Part shown: positions 35,760-43,443 of the stretch, in pieces
How positions within the stretch are numbered: the stretch's first letter is position 1
How the letters are laid out: each line of letters opens with the position of its first letter
NCBI RefSeq assembly: GCF_016907975.1
Contig: NZ_JAFBCY010000003.1
Span: 620,001 to 684,000, forward strand
DNA from: Methylopila capsulata
GTDB lineage: Bacteria > Pseudomonadota > Alphaproteobacteria > Rhizobiales > Methylopilaceae
Length of the DNA: 64,000 nucleotides
Direction: 5' to 3'
Translations under genes and position numbers: made by a program
The notes under the pieces: model-generated
Databases searched by the model: none
What the model was told of the DNA's origin: nothing
The model's input: only the letters and a program-made list of their open reading frames with translations

Positions 35760-36859
35760 CACAGAACCTCCACGTTGCGCTCGGTGACCTGGTCGAACAG
35801 GTGGACCCGCTCCGGCGCGACCGACACCATGACCGGGTCGCCCGGCCGAAAGGCCGAGGGTCCCGGGATCTCCACGAGGATCTGGACCTCGGGCGTCGCG
35901 CGGGGCGTCAGGATCAGCGAGTCTGCGTCGCCGCGGCATTCGCGGTAGCTCACGACCGCGTCGGCCGGCCCGCCGTCCGACGGCGCGATGTCGAGATGCT
36001 CGGGCCGAATTCCGACGATGAGCGCGCCGCCGGTCCGCTCGGCCCGGGCGCCGCGCAGCGGATCGACCGCCACCGCTCGCGCGAAGGCCTCCACATGGAC
36101 GGCGCCCGCGCCGGCCGGGCGGCCCGCCAGCATGTTCATCGGCGGCTCTCCGATGAAGTTCGCCACGAACACGTTTGCAGGCCGCTCGTACATCGCCGCG
36201 GGCGTGTCGACCTGCTGCAGCACGCCGTGGCGCATCACCGCGATGCGGTCCGCCATCGCGGTCGCCTCGGTCTGGTCGTGGGTGACGAGGATCGAGGTGA
36301 CCTGGCGCGTCTTCTGCAGCCGCTTGATCTCGGTGCGGAGTTGCACGCGCTGGTCGCCGTCGAGATGGGACAGCGGCTCGTCGAACAGGATGAGGCGCGG
36401 GTCGCGCACCAGCGCCCGGCCGATCGAGATGCGCTGCATCGCGCCGCCCGAGAGGCCGGTCACGGGGCGGTCGGCGATGTCGTCGAGACCGAGCAGTCCG
36501 AGGGCGTCGTCCACGCGGGCCCGCGCCGTGGTCCGGTCGACGCCGCGCGCCGCGAGCGGAAAGGCGATGTTCTCGCGCACCGTCATGCGTGGGTAGAGGC
36601 TGTAGTCCTCGAACACCATCGCGACGTTGCGCGCGCCGGGCTCGAGCCGGGCGACCGGCTCGTCGTCGAAAAAGATCTCGCCCGCCGACAGGTCCTCGAG
36701 GCCGGCCGCCATCTTCAACGTGGAGCTCTTGCCGCAGCCGGAGGGGCCGAGCAGCGCGATCATCTCCCCGTCGCCGCAGACGAGGTTGAGGTCGGCGACG
36801 GCCGGCGCCTCGACGCCCGCATATCGCTTGGACACAGCCTCGAACCGGACCACGGTCAT
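35759..36859 (-). CDS. ABC transporter ATP-binding protein (first of a pair)
   Basis: 366 residues. Walker A GPSGCGKSS (38-46), Walker B LILFDEP (156-162) and switch His194 (VTHDQTEA) are canonical, but the signature is LSGGA (136-140, usual LSGGQ) and the Q-loop has Glu84 (MVFEDYSLYP). The C-terminal TOBE region covers about 240-366 (VGIRPEHLDIAP). It is the first gene of the operon; AGGACG precedes the ATG. Together with the second ATPase it would provide one consensus and one altered ATP site. Confidence 0.93.
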   Translation of the reverse strand: MTVVRFEAVSKRYAGVEAPAVADLNLVCGDGEMIALLGPSGCGKSSTLKMAAGLEDLSAGEIFFDDEPVARLEPGARNVAMVFEDYSLYPRMTVRENIAFPLAARGVDRTTARARVDDALGLLGLDDIADRPVTGLSGGAMQRISIGRALVRDPRLILFDEPLSHLDGDQRVQLRTEIKRLQKTRQVTSILVTHDQTEATAMADRIAVMRHGVLQQVDTPAAMYERPANVFVANFIGEPPMNMLAGRPAGAGAVHVEAFARAVAVDPLRGARAERTGGALIVGIRPEHLDIAPSDGGPADAVVSYRECRGDADSLILTPRATPEVQILVEIPGPSAFRPGDPVMVSVAPERVHLFDQVTERNVEVL

Positions 36860-36950
36860 CAGTGTACGTCCTATTTCGCTGCGAGGCCCTCACGCCAGGT
36901 TCGCCCTGTGGATCGGCCGTCGTTTCGCTTGGCTGCGTCTGCTTCGGAGA

Positions 36951-36971
36951 TGGCAATCAAATTGCATGCCA
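36951..36971. promoter_or_regulatory. Operator-like palindrome before the ABC operon
   Basis: The core GCAAT-CAA-ATTGC (36953-36965) is flanked by TGG on the left and ATGCCA on the right, extending the symmetry imperfectly. It lies about 90 bases before the first ATPase start and is a candidate site for the neighbouring MarR protein or another repressor. Confidence 0.45.
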
Positions 36972-37195
36972 GATGGAGAGTTTCCTTGGACCTGTTCTGA
37001 AATCGCGAGACGCCGTCCGGCGCTCCGTGCCGGCTGCAGGGCGATCTGCTCGCAGCCGGCGCACCGGCGCCTCAACCGAAGGCAATCGTCATGGTACTGA
37101 CGATTTTGACGTCGCGGAGCCGCGTGCGGCGGGGCGAGTCCCACAGCGCCGGAGATCAACAAGGCTTGGTCGCGCGGGGCTTACGCCGCCGTGCT

Positions 37196-37224
37196 GCGGG
37201 CCGGCGTGGTTGGGGCCGGCCCGC
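37196..37224 (-). terminator. GC-rich hairpin after marR
   Basis: Perfect 10-base arms GCGGGCCGGC (37196-37205) and GCCGGCCCGC (37215-37224) begin seven bases after the marR stop. No T run follows. Confidence 0.45.
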
Positions 37225-37230
37225 TTGGTG

Positions 37231-37725
37231 TCAGCCCGTGACCGGCGAGCGGCTGATGGCGTTGTTGCTCTCGACGAGCAGCGCCAGATCGTCGAGGAAG
37301 CTCTCGCGCCGGGCCTCTGGAAGCGCCGCCAGCGTGCGCTCGTGCGCGCGCGCTGCGCCTTGCTCCACACGCTTGAGTACGGCGCGACCGAGCTCCGTCA
37401 GCACGGCGAGCTTCTTGCGGCCGTCGTCCGGCGACAGGCGCCGGCGCACGAAGCGGCGGCGCTCCAGCCGCGCGATCACTTCGGCGACGTTGGTGCGGTC
37501 GACGCCGACCGCGCGCGACAGGGCGGCCTGTTCGACCTGGCCCATCTGGTCGAGCGCCGTCAGCACGCTGTACTGCACCGGCGTCAGCCCCTCCGAGGCG
37601 CATTCCTCCAGGAACAGCGCGACGTGGATCTGGTGCAGGCGGCGGATCAGGAAGCCCGGCCGCGACTGCAGCGGCCGCAGGCGCCAGTCGCCTGGAGCGT
37701 CGTCGTCGCCCGTCGTGGCGCTCAT
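37231..37725 (-). CDS. MarR family transcriptional regulator
   Basis: 164 residues from the ATG at 37725 (a start up to 19 codons earlier is possible). MarR winged-helix region: LTPVQYSVLTALDQMGQVEQAALSRAVGVDRTNVAEVIARLE, then the wing RRFVRRRLSPDDGRKKLAVLTELG. MarR repressors usually sense phenolic or aromatic acids. It is divergent from the GMC oxidoreductase gene (132-base gap) and also upstream of the leftward ABC operon, so it may control either or both. Confidence 0.92.
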   Translation of the reverse strand: MSATTGDDDAPGDWRLRPLQSRPGFLIRRLHQIHVALFLEECASEGLTPVQYSVLTALDQMGQVEQAALSRAVGVDRTNVAEVIARLERRRFVRRRLSPDDGRKKLAVLTELGRAVLKRVEQGAARAHERTLAALPEARRESFLDDLALLVESNNAISRSPVTG

Positions 37726-37857
37726 GTCGGCTGATGTCACCTTGGTTCGCCCCTTCGCGCAGGTCCGCAGCGACCTCGCCACGCCACGGTACGGCGATCA
37801 AGCTAGCAATCGGCGCGCCACCGCCGTTCCGTTTTTCGCACATCGGACCCGAACGCC

Positions 37858-39426
37858 ATGACCGCACGTGACATCCCCGCCTTCGATGTCATCATCTGCG
37901 GCGGCGGCGCGGCCGGATGCGTCGTCGCGGGACGGCTCGCAGCCCATCCCGAACTCCGCGTGCTCGTGGCGGAAGCCGGCGGGTGGGGCGACGTTCCCGA
38001 GGTCCGCGACCCGACGATCTGGATGCGCAACATCGGCTCGGAGCGCGACTGGGCCTTCGCCTCGGAGCCCTGCCCCGGACTGAACGGTCGTCGGGCGGCG
38101 CTGCCGATGGGCCGGGTGCTCGGCGGCGGATCGGCCGTCAACGGCCTCGTCTGGGCGCGGGGCCACAAGGCGGACTTCGATCTCTGGGAGGAGGAGAGCG
38201 GCGACGCCGGCTGGGGCTACGCCGCGGCGATCGACCTCTACCGGCGGATCGAAAGCTGGGACGGCCCGGCCTCTCCTCTGCGCGGCGTCGACGGGCCGAT
38301 GGCGATCACCCTGCCGAAGAATCCCGCGCCGGTGGTCGGCGCGCTGCTGGAGGCGACGTCGGCGCTTGGCGTACCGCAGGTCGCCGACCACAACGCGGAG
38401 GCGATGGCGGGCGACGGCTGCTGCGCGGTCGCGAACGTCAACGTCGCGAAGGACGGAACGCGGGTCTCGACCGCGGTCGCCTATCTCACGCCGCGCCTCG
38501 ACCAGCCGAACCTCACGATCCTAACCGGCGCAACGGTCCGCCGGGTGGTGATCGAGGGCAAGCGCGCCGTGGGCGTCGAATTCGAAGTCGACGGCGAGAT
38601 CCGGGTCGCCCGCGCGGACCGCGAAGTGGTGCTGTCGCTCGGCGGCGTGAACACGCCGAAAACCCTTATGCTGTCGGGCGTCGGCGACGAGCGCGAGCTG
38701 AAGCGCCACGGGATCGACGTGGTCCAGCACCTGCCCGGGGTCGGCCGGAACTTCCAGGATCACATCCTGGTCGCGGGCTGCGTGTTCGAGTACCGCACGC
38801 CGGAACCGCCGCGGAACAACTCGGCGGAGTTCACCTTCTTCTGCAAGAGCGACGCGTCCCTGCCCTCGCCCGACCTCCAGCCGATGCTGGAGGAGACCGC
38901 CTTCGGCTCCGAGATCACCCGCCCGGCCTACGACCTGCCGGTCGATCCCTCGCTCGCCTTCACGCTCGCGCCCGGCTTGATCCGTCCGAAGAGCCGCGGC
39001 CATCTGGAGCTGACCGGTCCGCGGCCGGAGGACCCGGTGCGGATCCACGCGAACTTCCTGAGCGAGGAGGCGGACGTGCGCGCCCTCATGATCGCGCTCG
39101 AGCTCTGCCGCGAGATTGGAAACTCGGAGGCCCTGCGCCCCTTCGTGAAGCGCGAATTGATGCCAGGCGCCCTCCCGGACGCCGCCCGGCTCGACTTCCT
39201 GCGCAACGCCGCCGGGACCTACTTCCACGAGACCTGCACGGCAAAGATGGGCCGCGACGCGCTGTCGGTCGTGGACGGAGCGCTCAAGGTCTACGGGATC
39301 GAGGGCCTTCGCGTGGCGGACGGATCGATCATGCCGGCGATCGCGGGCGGCAACACGCTCGCCCCTTGCGTGCTCATCGGCGAACGGGCCGCCGACCTGA
39401 TCGGCGCCGATCTCAAGCTTCGCTGA
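37858..39426 (+). CDS. GMC family FAD-dependent oxidoreductase
   Basis: 522 residues. FAD dinucleotide motif VIICGGGAAGCVVAGRLA (11-28), GMC signature 1 around MGRVLGGGSAVNGLVWARG (about 83-101), and the C-terminal catalytic region FHETCTAKMG with His and the closing GGNTLAP with Asn. Such enzymes (choline, alcohol and polyethylene-glycol dehydrogenases) oxidise primary alcohols to aldehydes. No signal peptide is seen, so it is cytoplasmic. It heads the rightward gene group and is divergent from MarR. Confidence 0.94.
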   Translation: MTARDIPAFDVIICGGGAAGCVVAGRLAAHPELRVLVAEAGGWGDVPEVRDPTIWMRNIGSERDWAFASEPCPGLNGRRAALPMGRVLGGGSAVNGLVWARGHKADFDLWEEESGDAGWGYAAAIDLYRRIESWDGPASPLRGVDGPMAITLPKNPAPVVGALLEATSALGVPQVADHNAEAMAGDGCCAVANVNVAKDGTRVSTAVAYLTPRLDQPNLTILTGATVRRVVIEGKRAVGVEFEVDGEIRVARADREVVLSLGGVNTPKTLMLSGVGDERELKRHGIDVVQHLPGVGRNFQDHILVAGCVFEYRTPEPPRNNSAEFTFFCKSDASLPSPDLQPMLEETAFGSEITRPAYDLPVDPSLAFTLAPGLIRPKSRGHLELTGPRPEDPVRIHANFLSEEADVRALMIALELCREIGNSEALRPFVKRELMPGALPDAARLDFLRNAAGTYFHETCTAKMGRDALSVVDGALKVYGIEGLRVADGSIMPAIAGGNTLAPCVLIGERAADLIGADLKLR

Positions 39427-39532
39427 TCCGCTCGTTCAAAATGGGGATCAAACGTTCAAGACGAGGCGCCCGTCCCGGACGACAGTGCCCCCGCGTCGGA
39501 CGCCGTCGAGGCGCCGCAAAGGGGGATTTGTC

Positions 39533-40192
39533 ATGCCTGCGACCGCCACGCCCACGCCCGGCTCACTGCTGATTTCGCCGACCGACCATGCGCTGGTCCT
39601 GATCGACTTCCAGTCGCAGATGGCGTTCGCGACGCAGTCGATCGACGCCGTGTCGCTGCGGAACAACGCGGCGCTGATCAGCCGCGCGGCCAAGGGCTTC
39701 GGCGTTCCCACCATCCTGACGACGGTCGCCGAGAAGAGCTTCTCCGGCCCGATGTTCTCCGAGATCACCGAAGCGTTCCCGGGCCAGCAGATGCTCGACC
39801 GCACCTCGATGAACACCTGGGAGGACGCCGCCGTCATCGAGGAGGTCAACCGCATCGGAAAATCACGGCTGGTGTTCGCGGGACTGTGGACCTCGGTGTG
39901 CATCGTCGGCCCGACGCTCTCGGCGCTCGACCAGGGATTCGAGGCTTACGTCATCGCCGACGCCTGCGGCGACGTCTCCGACGAAGCGCATCAGCGCGCC
40001 ATGGAGCGCATGATCCAAGCCGGCGTCCGCCCGATGACCTCGCTTCAGTATCTTCTCGAACTGCAGCGCGACTGGGCGCGGACCGAGACCTACGAGTTCA
40101 CCACCGGCGTCGCGAAGCAGTACGGCGGCGCCTACGGCCTCGGCGTGACCTACGCCAAGACGATGTTCGGCGCCTCCGAAGGCGGTCACTGA
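39533..40192 (+). CDS. Isochorismatase-like cysteine hydrolase (YcaC type)
   Basis: 219 residues from the ATG at 39533, behind AAAGGGGG. The catalytic triad of the family is visible: Asp in LVLIDFQSQM, Lys in TTVAEKSFSG, Cys in LWTSVCIVGPTLSAL. Members hydrolyse amides, carbamoyl groups or isochorismate ethers. It is followed 25 bases later by the XapX-domain gene. Substrate unknown; the usual neighbour set (XapX, amidohydrolase) is seen together in several proteobacteria by my recollection, not verified here. Confidence 0.9.
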   Translation: MPATATPTPGSLLISPTDHALVLIDFQSQMAFATQSIDAVSLRNNAALISRAAKGFGVPTILTTVAEKSFSGPMFSEITEAFPGQQMLDRTSMNTWEDAAVIEEVNRIGKSRLVFAGLWTSVCIVGPTLSALDQGFEAYVIADACGDVSDEAHQRAMERMIQAGVRPMTSLQYLLELQRDWARTETYEFTTGVAKQYGGAYGLGVTYAKTMFGASEGGH

Positions 40193-40217
40193 CGATCGGC
40201 CGGCGGGAGCTCGTCCC

Positions 40218-40502
40218 ATGAAGATGTATCTCATGGCGGTCGGCGCCGGGCTCCTCGTCGGCGTCATCTACAGCCTGCTGCAGGTCCGCTCGCCGGCGCC
40301 GCCTCTGGTGGCGCTGGTCGGGCTGCTCGGCATCCTCGTCGGCGAGCAGATCGTGCCTGTCGGCAGGCAGATGCTCGGCGGCCTCGGTCTTCAGGCCGCG
40401 TGGATCGAAGAGAAATGCGCGCCGCACCTGTTCGGCGCGCTGCCGGGCCGCCACGCGGCGACAGATCCCTCCAAGTCCGAGGACGAAGGGGCCGGCTCAT
40501 GA
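40218..40502 (+). CDS. XapX domain (DUF1427) small membrane protein
   Basis: 94 residues with two hydrophobic stretches (YLMAVGAGLLVGVIYSLL and PPLVALVGLLGILVGEQ) joined by the short VRSPAP loop, the XapX pattern. The domain's function is unknown. The stop overlaps the start of the amidohydrolase (ATGA), so the two are co-translated. Confidence 0.88.
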   Translation: MKMYLMAVGAGLLVGVIYSLLQVRSPAPPLVALVGLLGILVGEQIVPVGRQMLGGLGLQAAWIEEKCAPHLFGALPGRHAATDPSKSEDEGAGS

Positions 40503-42475
40503 GCCCCACCCGCCGTGAAACCACGCTCGGCGCAGCCGCCTCCGCGCTCGCCGCCGGATTCGCCGCGCGCGCACAGGCCGCGAACGGCCGAAGGACGGAC
40601 GACATGACCGCCGACCTGATCCTGCTCAAGGGCCTCGTCACGACCCTCGACCGCGCCAATCCAACCGCCGAGGCCATCGCGATCAAGGACGGCCGGTTCC
40701 TCGCCGTCGGGCGCGAGAGCGAGGTGATGGTCCATGCCGGGCCCGAGACCAAGATCGTCGACCTCAAGGGCCGCCGCGTTCTGCCGGGCTTGATCGACAA
40801 TCACCTGCACATCATCCGCGGCGGGCTGAACTTCAACATGGAGCTGCGCTGGGACGGCGTGCCGTCGCTTGGCCAGGCCATGGAGATGCTGCGCCGGCAG
40901 GTCGAGATCACCCCGCCGCCGCAATGGGTGCGCGTCGTCGGCGGCTTCACCGAGAACCAGTTTTCGGAAAAGCGCCTGCCGACGATCGACGAGCTGAACC
41001 AGGTCGCGCCCGAGACGCCGGTGTTCATCCTCCACCTCTACGACCGGGCGCTGCTGAACGGCGCGGCGCTTCGGGCCGTGGGCTACACCAAGGATACGCC
41101 GAACCCGCCCGGCGGCGAGATCACCCGCGACGCCAAGGGCGAGCCGACCGGCCTGCTGCTGGCGAAGCCCAACGCGGGCATCCTCTACGCGACCCTCGCC
41201 AAGGGACCGAAGCTGCCGTTCGAGTACCAGGTCAACTCGACCCGCCACTTCATGCGCGACCTGAACCGGCTGGGCGTCACCGGCGCGATCGACGCCGGCG
41301 GCGGGTTCCAGAACTACCCCGACGACTACGCGGTCGTGCAAAAGCTCGCCGACGACGGCCAGCTCACCATCCGGCTCGCCTACAACCTGTTCACGCAGAA
41401 GCCCAACGCCGAGCGCGAGGACTTCCTGAACTGGACGAAGACGTCCAAGTACAAGCAGGGCGACGACTACTTCCGCCACAACGGCGCCGGCGAGATGCTG
41501 GTGTTCTCCGCCGCCGACTTCGAGGATTTCCGCGAGCCGCGGCCCAACATGGGGCCCGAGATGGAGGGCGACCTCGAGGGCGTAGTGCGGGTGCTGGCGG
41601 AGAACCGCTGGCCGTGGCGCCTGCACGCCACCTACGACGAGACCGTCAGCCGCGCGCTCGACGTGTTCGAGAAGATCGACCAGGACATCCCGCTCGCAGG
41701 GCTGAACTGGTTCTTCGACCACGCCGAAACCATCTCGGAGCGCTCGATCGACCGGGTGGCGGCGCTCGGCGGCGGCGTCGCGGTGCAGCACCGCATGGCC
41801 TATCAGGGCGAGTACTTCGTCGAGCGCTACGGCTACGGCGCGGCCGAAGCGACCCCCCCGTTTGCCCGGATGCTCGAGAAGGGCGTCAGGGTCTCGGCCG
41901 GCACCGACGCCACCCGCGTCGCATCCTACAACCCCTGGGTCTCGCTGGCCTGGCTCGCGACCGGCCGCACCGTCGGCGGCCTGCAGCTCTACCCGACCCG
42001 CAACCGCCTCGACCGCGAAACCGCGCTCCGGATGTGGACCGAGAACGTGACGTGGTTCTCGAACGAGGAGGGCAAGAAGGGCCGGATTCAGCCCGGCATG
42101 CTCGCCGACCTGATCGTGCCAGACACGGATTTCTTCGCGTGCCGCGACGAGGAGATCGCCGGGATCACGTCGGACCTCACCATGGTCGGCGGCAAGGTGG
42201 TGTTCGCGAAGGGCGACTTCGCCAAGCTCGACGAAACCGACGTCCCGCCGGCGATGCCGGACTGGTCGCCGGTCCGGGCCTTTGGCGGCTACGGAGCCTG
42301 GAAGGCGGAGGCGAAGAAGGACCATGCGCTTCGTCTTCAAAGCGTGGCCTGCGCCTGCTCCAATGCCTGCGGCGTCCACGGCCACGAGCACGCGCGTGCG
42401 GCCTCTGACCGCTTGCCCGTCGGCGACCTTAAGTCATTCTGGGGCGCGCTCGGCTGCGCCTGCTGGGCGGTCTGA
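40499..42475 (+). CDS. Exported metal-dependent amidohydrolase (YtcJ-like)
   Basis: 658 residues from the ATG at 40499 that overlaps the XapX stop. A Tat-type signal (RRETTLGAAASALAAGF to AQA) suggests the periplasm. The amidohydrolase barrel has its metal motif at VLPGLIDNHLHIIRGG, later His in WFFDHAET, and the end-of-barrel Asp in VSAGTDATRVA. The final ~50 residues are Cys/His-rich (CACSNACGVHGHEH, later CACWAV) and may bind an additional metal or cofactor; this tail is not part of the standard fold. Substrate unknown. Confidence 0.9.
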   Translation: MSPTRRETTLGAAASALAAGFAARAQAANGRRTDDMTADLILLKGLVTTLDRANPTAEAIAIKDGRFLAVGRESEVMVHAGPETKIVDLKGRRVLPGLIDNHLHIIRGGLNFNMELRWDGVPSLGQAMEMLRRQVEITPPPQWVRVVGGFTENQFSEKRLPTIDELNQVAPETPVFILHLYDRALLNGAALRAVGYTKDTPNPPGGEITRDAKGEPTGLLLAKPNAGILYATLAKGPKLPFEYQVNSTRHFMRDLNRLGVTGAIDAGGGFQNYPDDYAVVQKLADDGQLTIRLAYNLFTQKPNAEREDFLNWTKTSKYKQGDDYFRHNGAGEMLVFSAADFEDFREPRPNMGPEMEGDLEGVVRVLAENRWPWRLHATYDETVSRALDVFEKIDQDIPLAGLNWFFDHAETISERSIDRVAALGGGVAVQHRMAYQGEYFVERYGYGAAEATPPFARMLEKGVRVSAGTDATRVASYNPWVSLAWLATGRTVGGLQLYPTRNRLDRETALRMWTENVTWFSNEEGKKGRIQPGMLADLIVPDTDFFACRDEEIAGITSDLTMVGGKVVFAKGDFAKLDETDVPPAMPDWSPVRAFGGYGAWKAEAKKDHALRLQSVACACSNACGVHGHEHARAASDRLPVGDLKSFWGALGCACWAV

Positions 42476-42502
42476 CCTTTCCCTTCAACCGAGGACAAAA
42501 TC

Positions 42503-43339
42503 ATGCCCTTCGTCACCACGAGCGACGGCGTCGACATCTTTTACAAGGACTGGGGACCGAAGGACGCTCAGCCCATCGTGTTCCATCATGGGTGGCCGCT
42601 GTCGTCGGACGACTGGGACGCGCAGTTGCTATTCTTCGTGCAGAAGGGCTATCGCGTCGTCGCCCACGATCGCCGGGGCCATGGCCGCTCGGCGCAGGTG
42701 AGCGAGGGGCATGACATGGCCCATTACGCCGCGGACGCGTTTGCGGTGGCCGAGGCGCTCGACCTCAGGAACGCGGTCCATATCGGACATTCCACCGGCG
42801 GTGGCGAGGTCGCGGCTTACGTGGCGAGGCACGGCGAGCCGGCCGGGCGCGTGGCCAAGGCGGTGCTGGTCTCCGCCGTGCCGCCGCTGATGGTCAAGAC
42901 CGAGGCGAACCCCGACGGGCTCCCGATCGAGGTGTTCGACGGCCTGCGTGCGGCGCTCGCCGCCAACCGCGCACAGTTCTTCCTCGATCTGCCCACCGGG
43001 CCGTTTTACGGGTTCAACCGCGAAGGGGCGACGGTCCATCAGGGGGTGATCGAGAATTGGTGGCGTCAGGGCATGATGGGCTCCGCCAAGGCGCACTACG
43101 AGGGCATCAAGGCGTTCTCGGAAACCGACCAGACCGAGGACCTCAAGGCGATCAGCGTGCCGACGCTCGTTCTGCACGGCGACGACGATCAGATCGTCCC
43201 GATCGGCGCCGCGGCTCTGAAGTCCGTCAAGCTGCTCAGGGCCGGCACGCTCAAGACCTATCCGGGCTACCCGCACGGCATGCTGACGACCAACGCCGAC
43301 GTGCTCAACGCCGATCTGCTGGCGTTCGTCCAGGGCTGA
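42503..43339 (+). CDS. Alpha/beta hydrolase, non-heme chloroperoxidase/esterase type
   Basis: 278 residues. Catalytic Ser in GHSTGGGEVA (about residue 99), Asp in GDDDQIVP (about 229), His in YPHGMLTT (about 258). The start FVTTSDGVDIFYKDWG and DRRGHGRSAQ are typical of cofactor-free haloperoxidase/arylesterase proteins. GAGGA precedes the ATG. Follows the amidohydrolase by 27 bases. It is unlikely to be a true haloperoxidase in vivo; an esterase or perhydrolase role is more plausible. Confidence 0.93.
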   Translation: MPFVTTSDGVDIFYKDWGPKDAQPIVFHHGWPLSSDDWDAQLLFFVQKGYRVVAHDRRGHGRSAQVSEGHDMAHYAADAFAVAEALDLRNAVHIGHSTGGGEVAAYVARHGEPAGRVAKAVLVSAVPPLMVKTEANPDGLPIEVFDGLRAALAANRAQFFLDLPTGPFYGFNREGATVHQGVIENWWRQGMMGSAKAHYEGIKAFSETDQTEDLKAISVPTLVLHGDDDQIVPIGAAALKSVKLLRAGTLKTYPGYPHGMLTTNADVLNADLLAFVQG

Positions 43340-43358
43340 GCTCTGGACCAGCGCATTC

Positions 43359-43394
43359 CTTCACCTCTTCCCTCCCGATGGGGAGAGGTGAAGG
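43359..43394. repeat. Palindromic repeat / hairpin between hydrolase and MFS genes
   Basis: CCTTCACCTCTTCCC (43359-43373) faces GGGAGAGGTGAAGG (43381-43394) around a short TCCCGATG loop. This GGGGAGAGGTGAAGG palindrome is a common intergenic element in Rhizobiales; it may also weakly terminate transcription of the hydrolase gene. Confidence 0.75.
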
Positions 43395-43443
43395 AGCGGC
43401 TCCTCCTCCTGCCCGGAGGGCCATCCCCGATGAAGGCGGACAT

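Larger units (their letters stand above)
36860..37230. other. Gene-free promoter region of the nine-gene operon
   Basis: 371 bases between the first ATPase and marR, both on the minus strand. Apart from the operator-like palindrome (36951-36971) and the hairpin after marR (37196-37224) I see no gene or RNA in it. It should contain the promoter for the leftward operon. Confidence 0.6.

Noticed and set aside
37801-37825. Candidate MarR operator near CGATCAAGCTAGCAATCG
   Set aside because: The symmetry is off-centre and incomplete when compared with its reverse complement.
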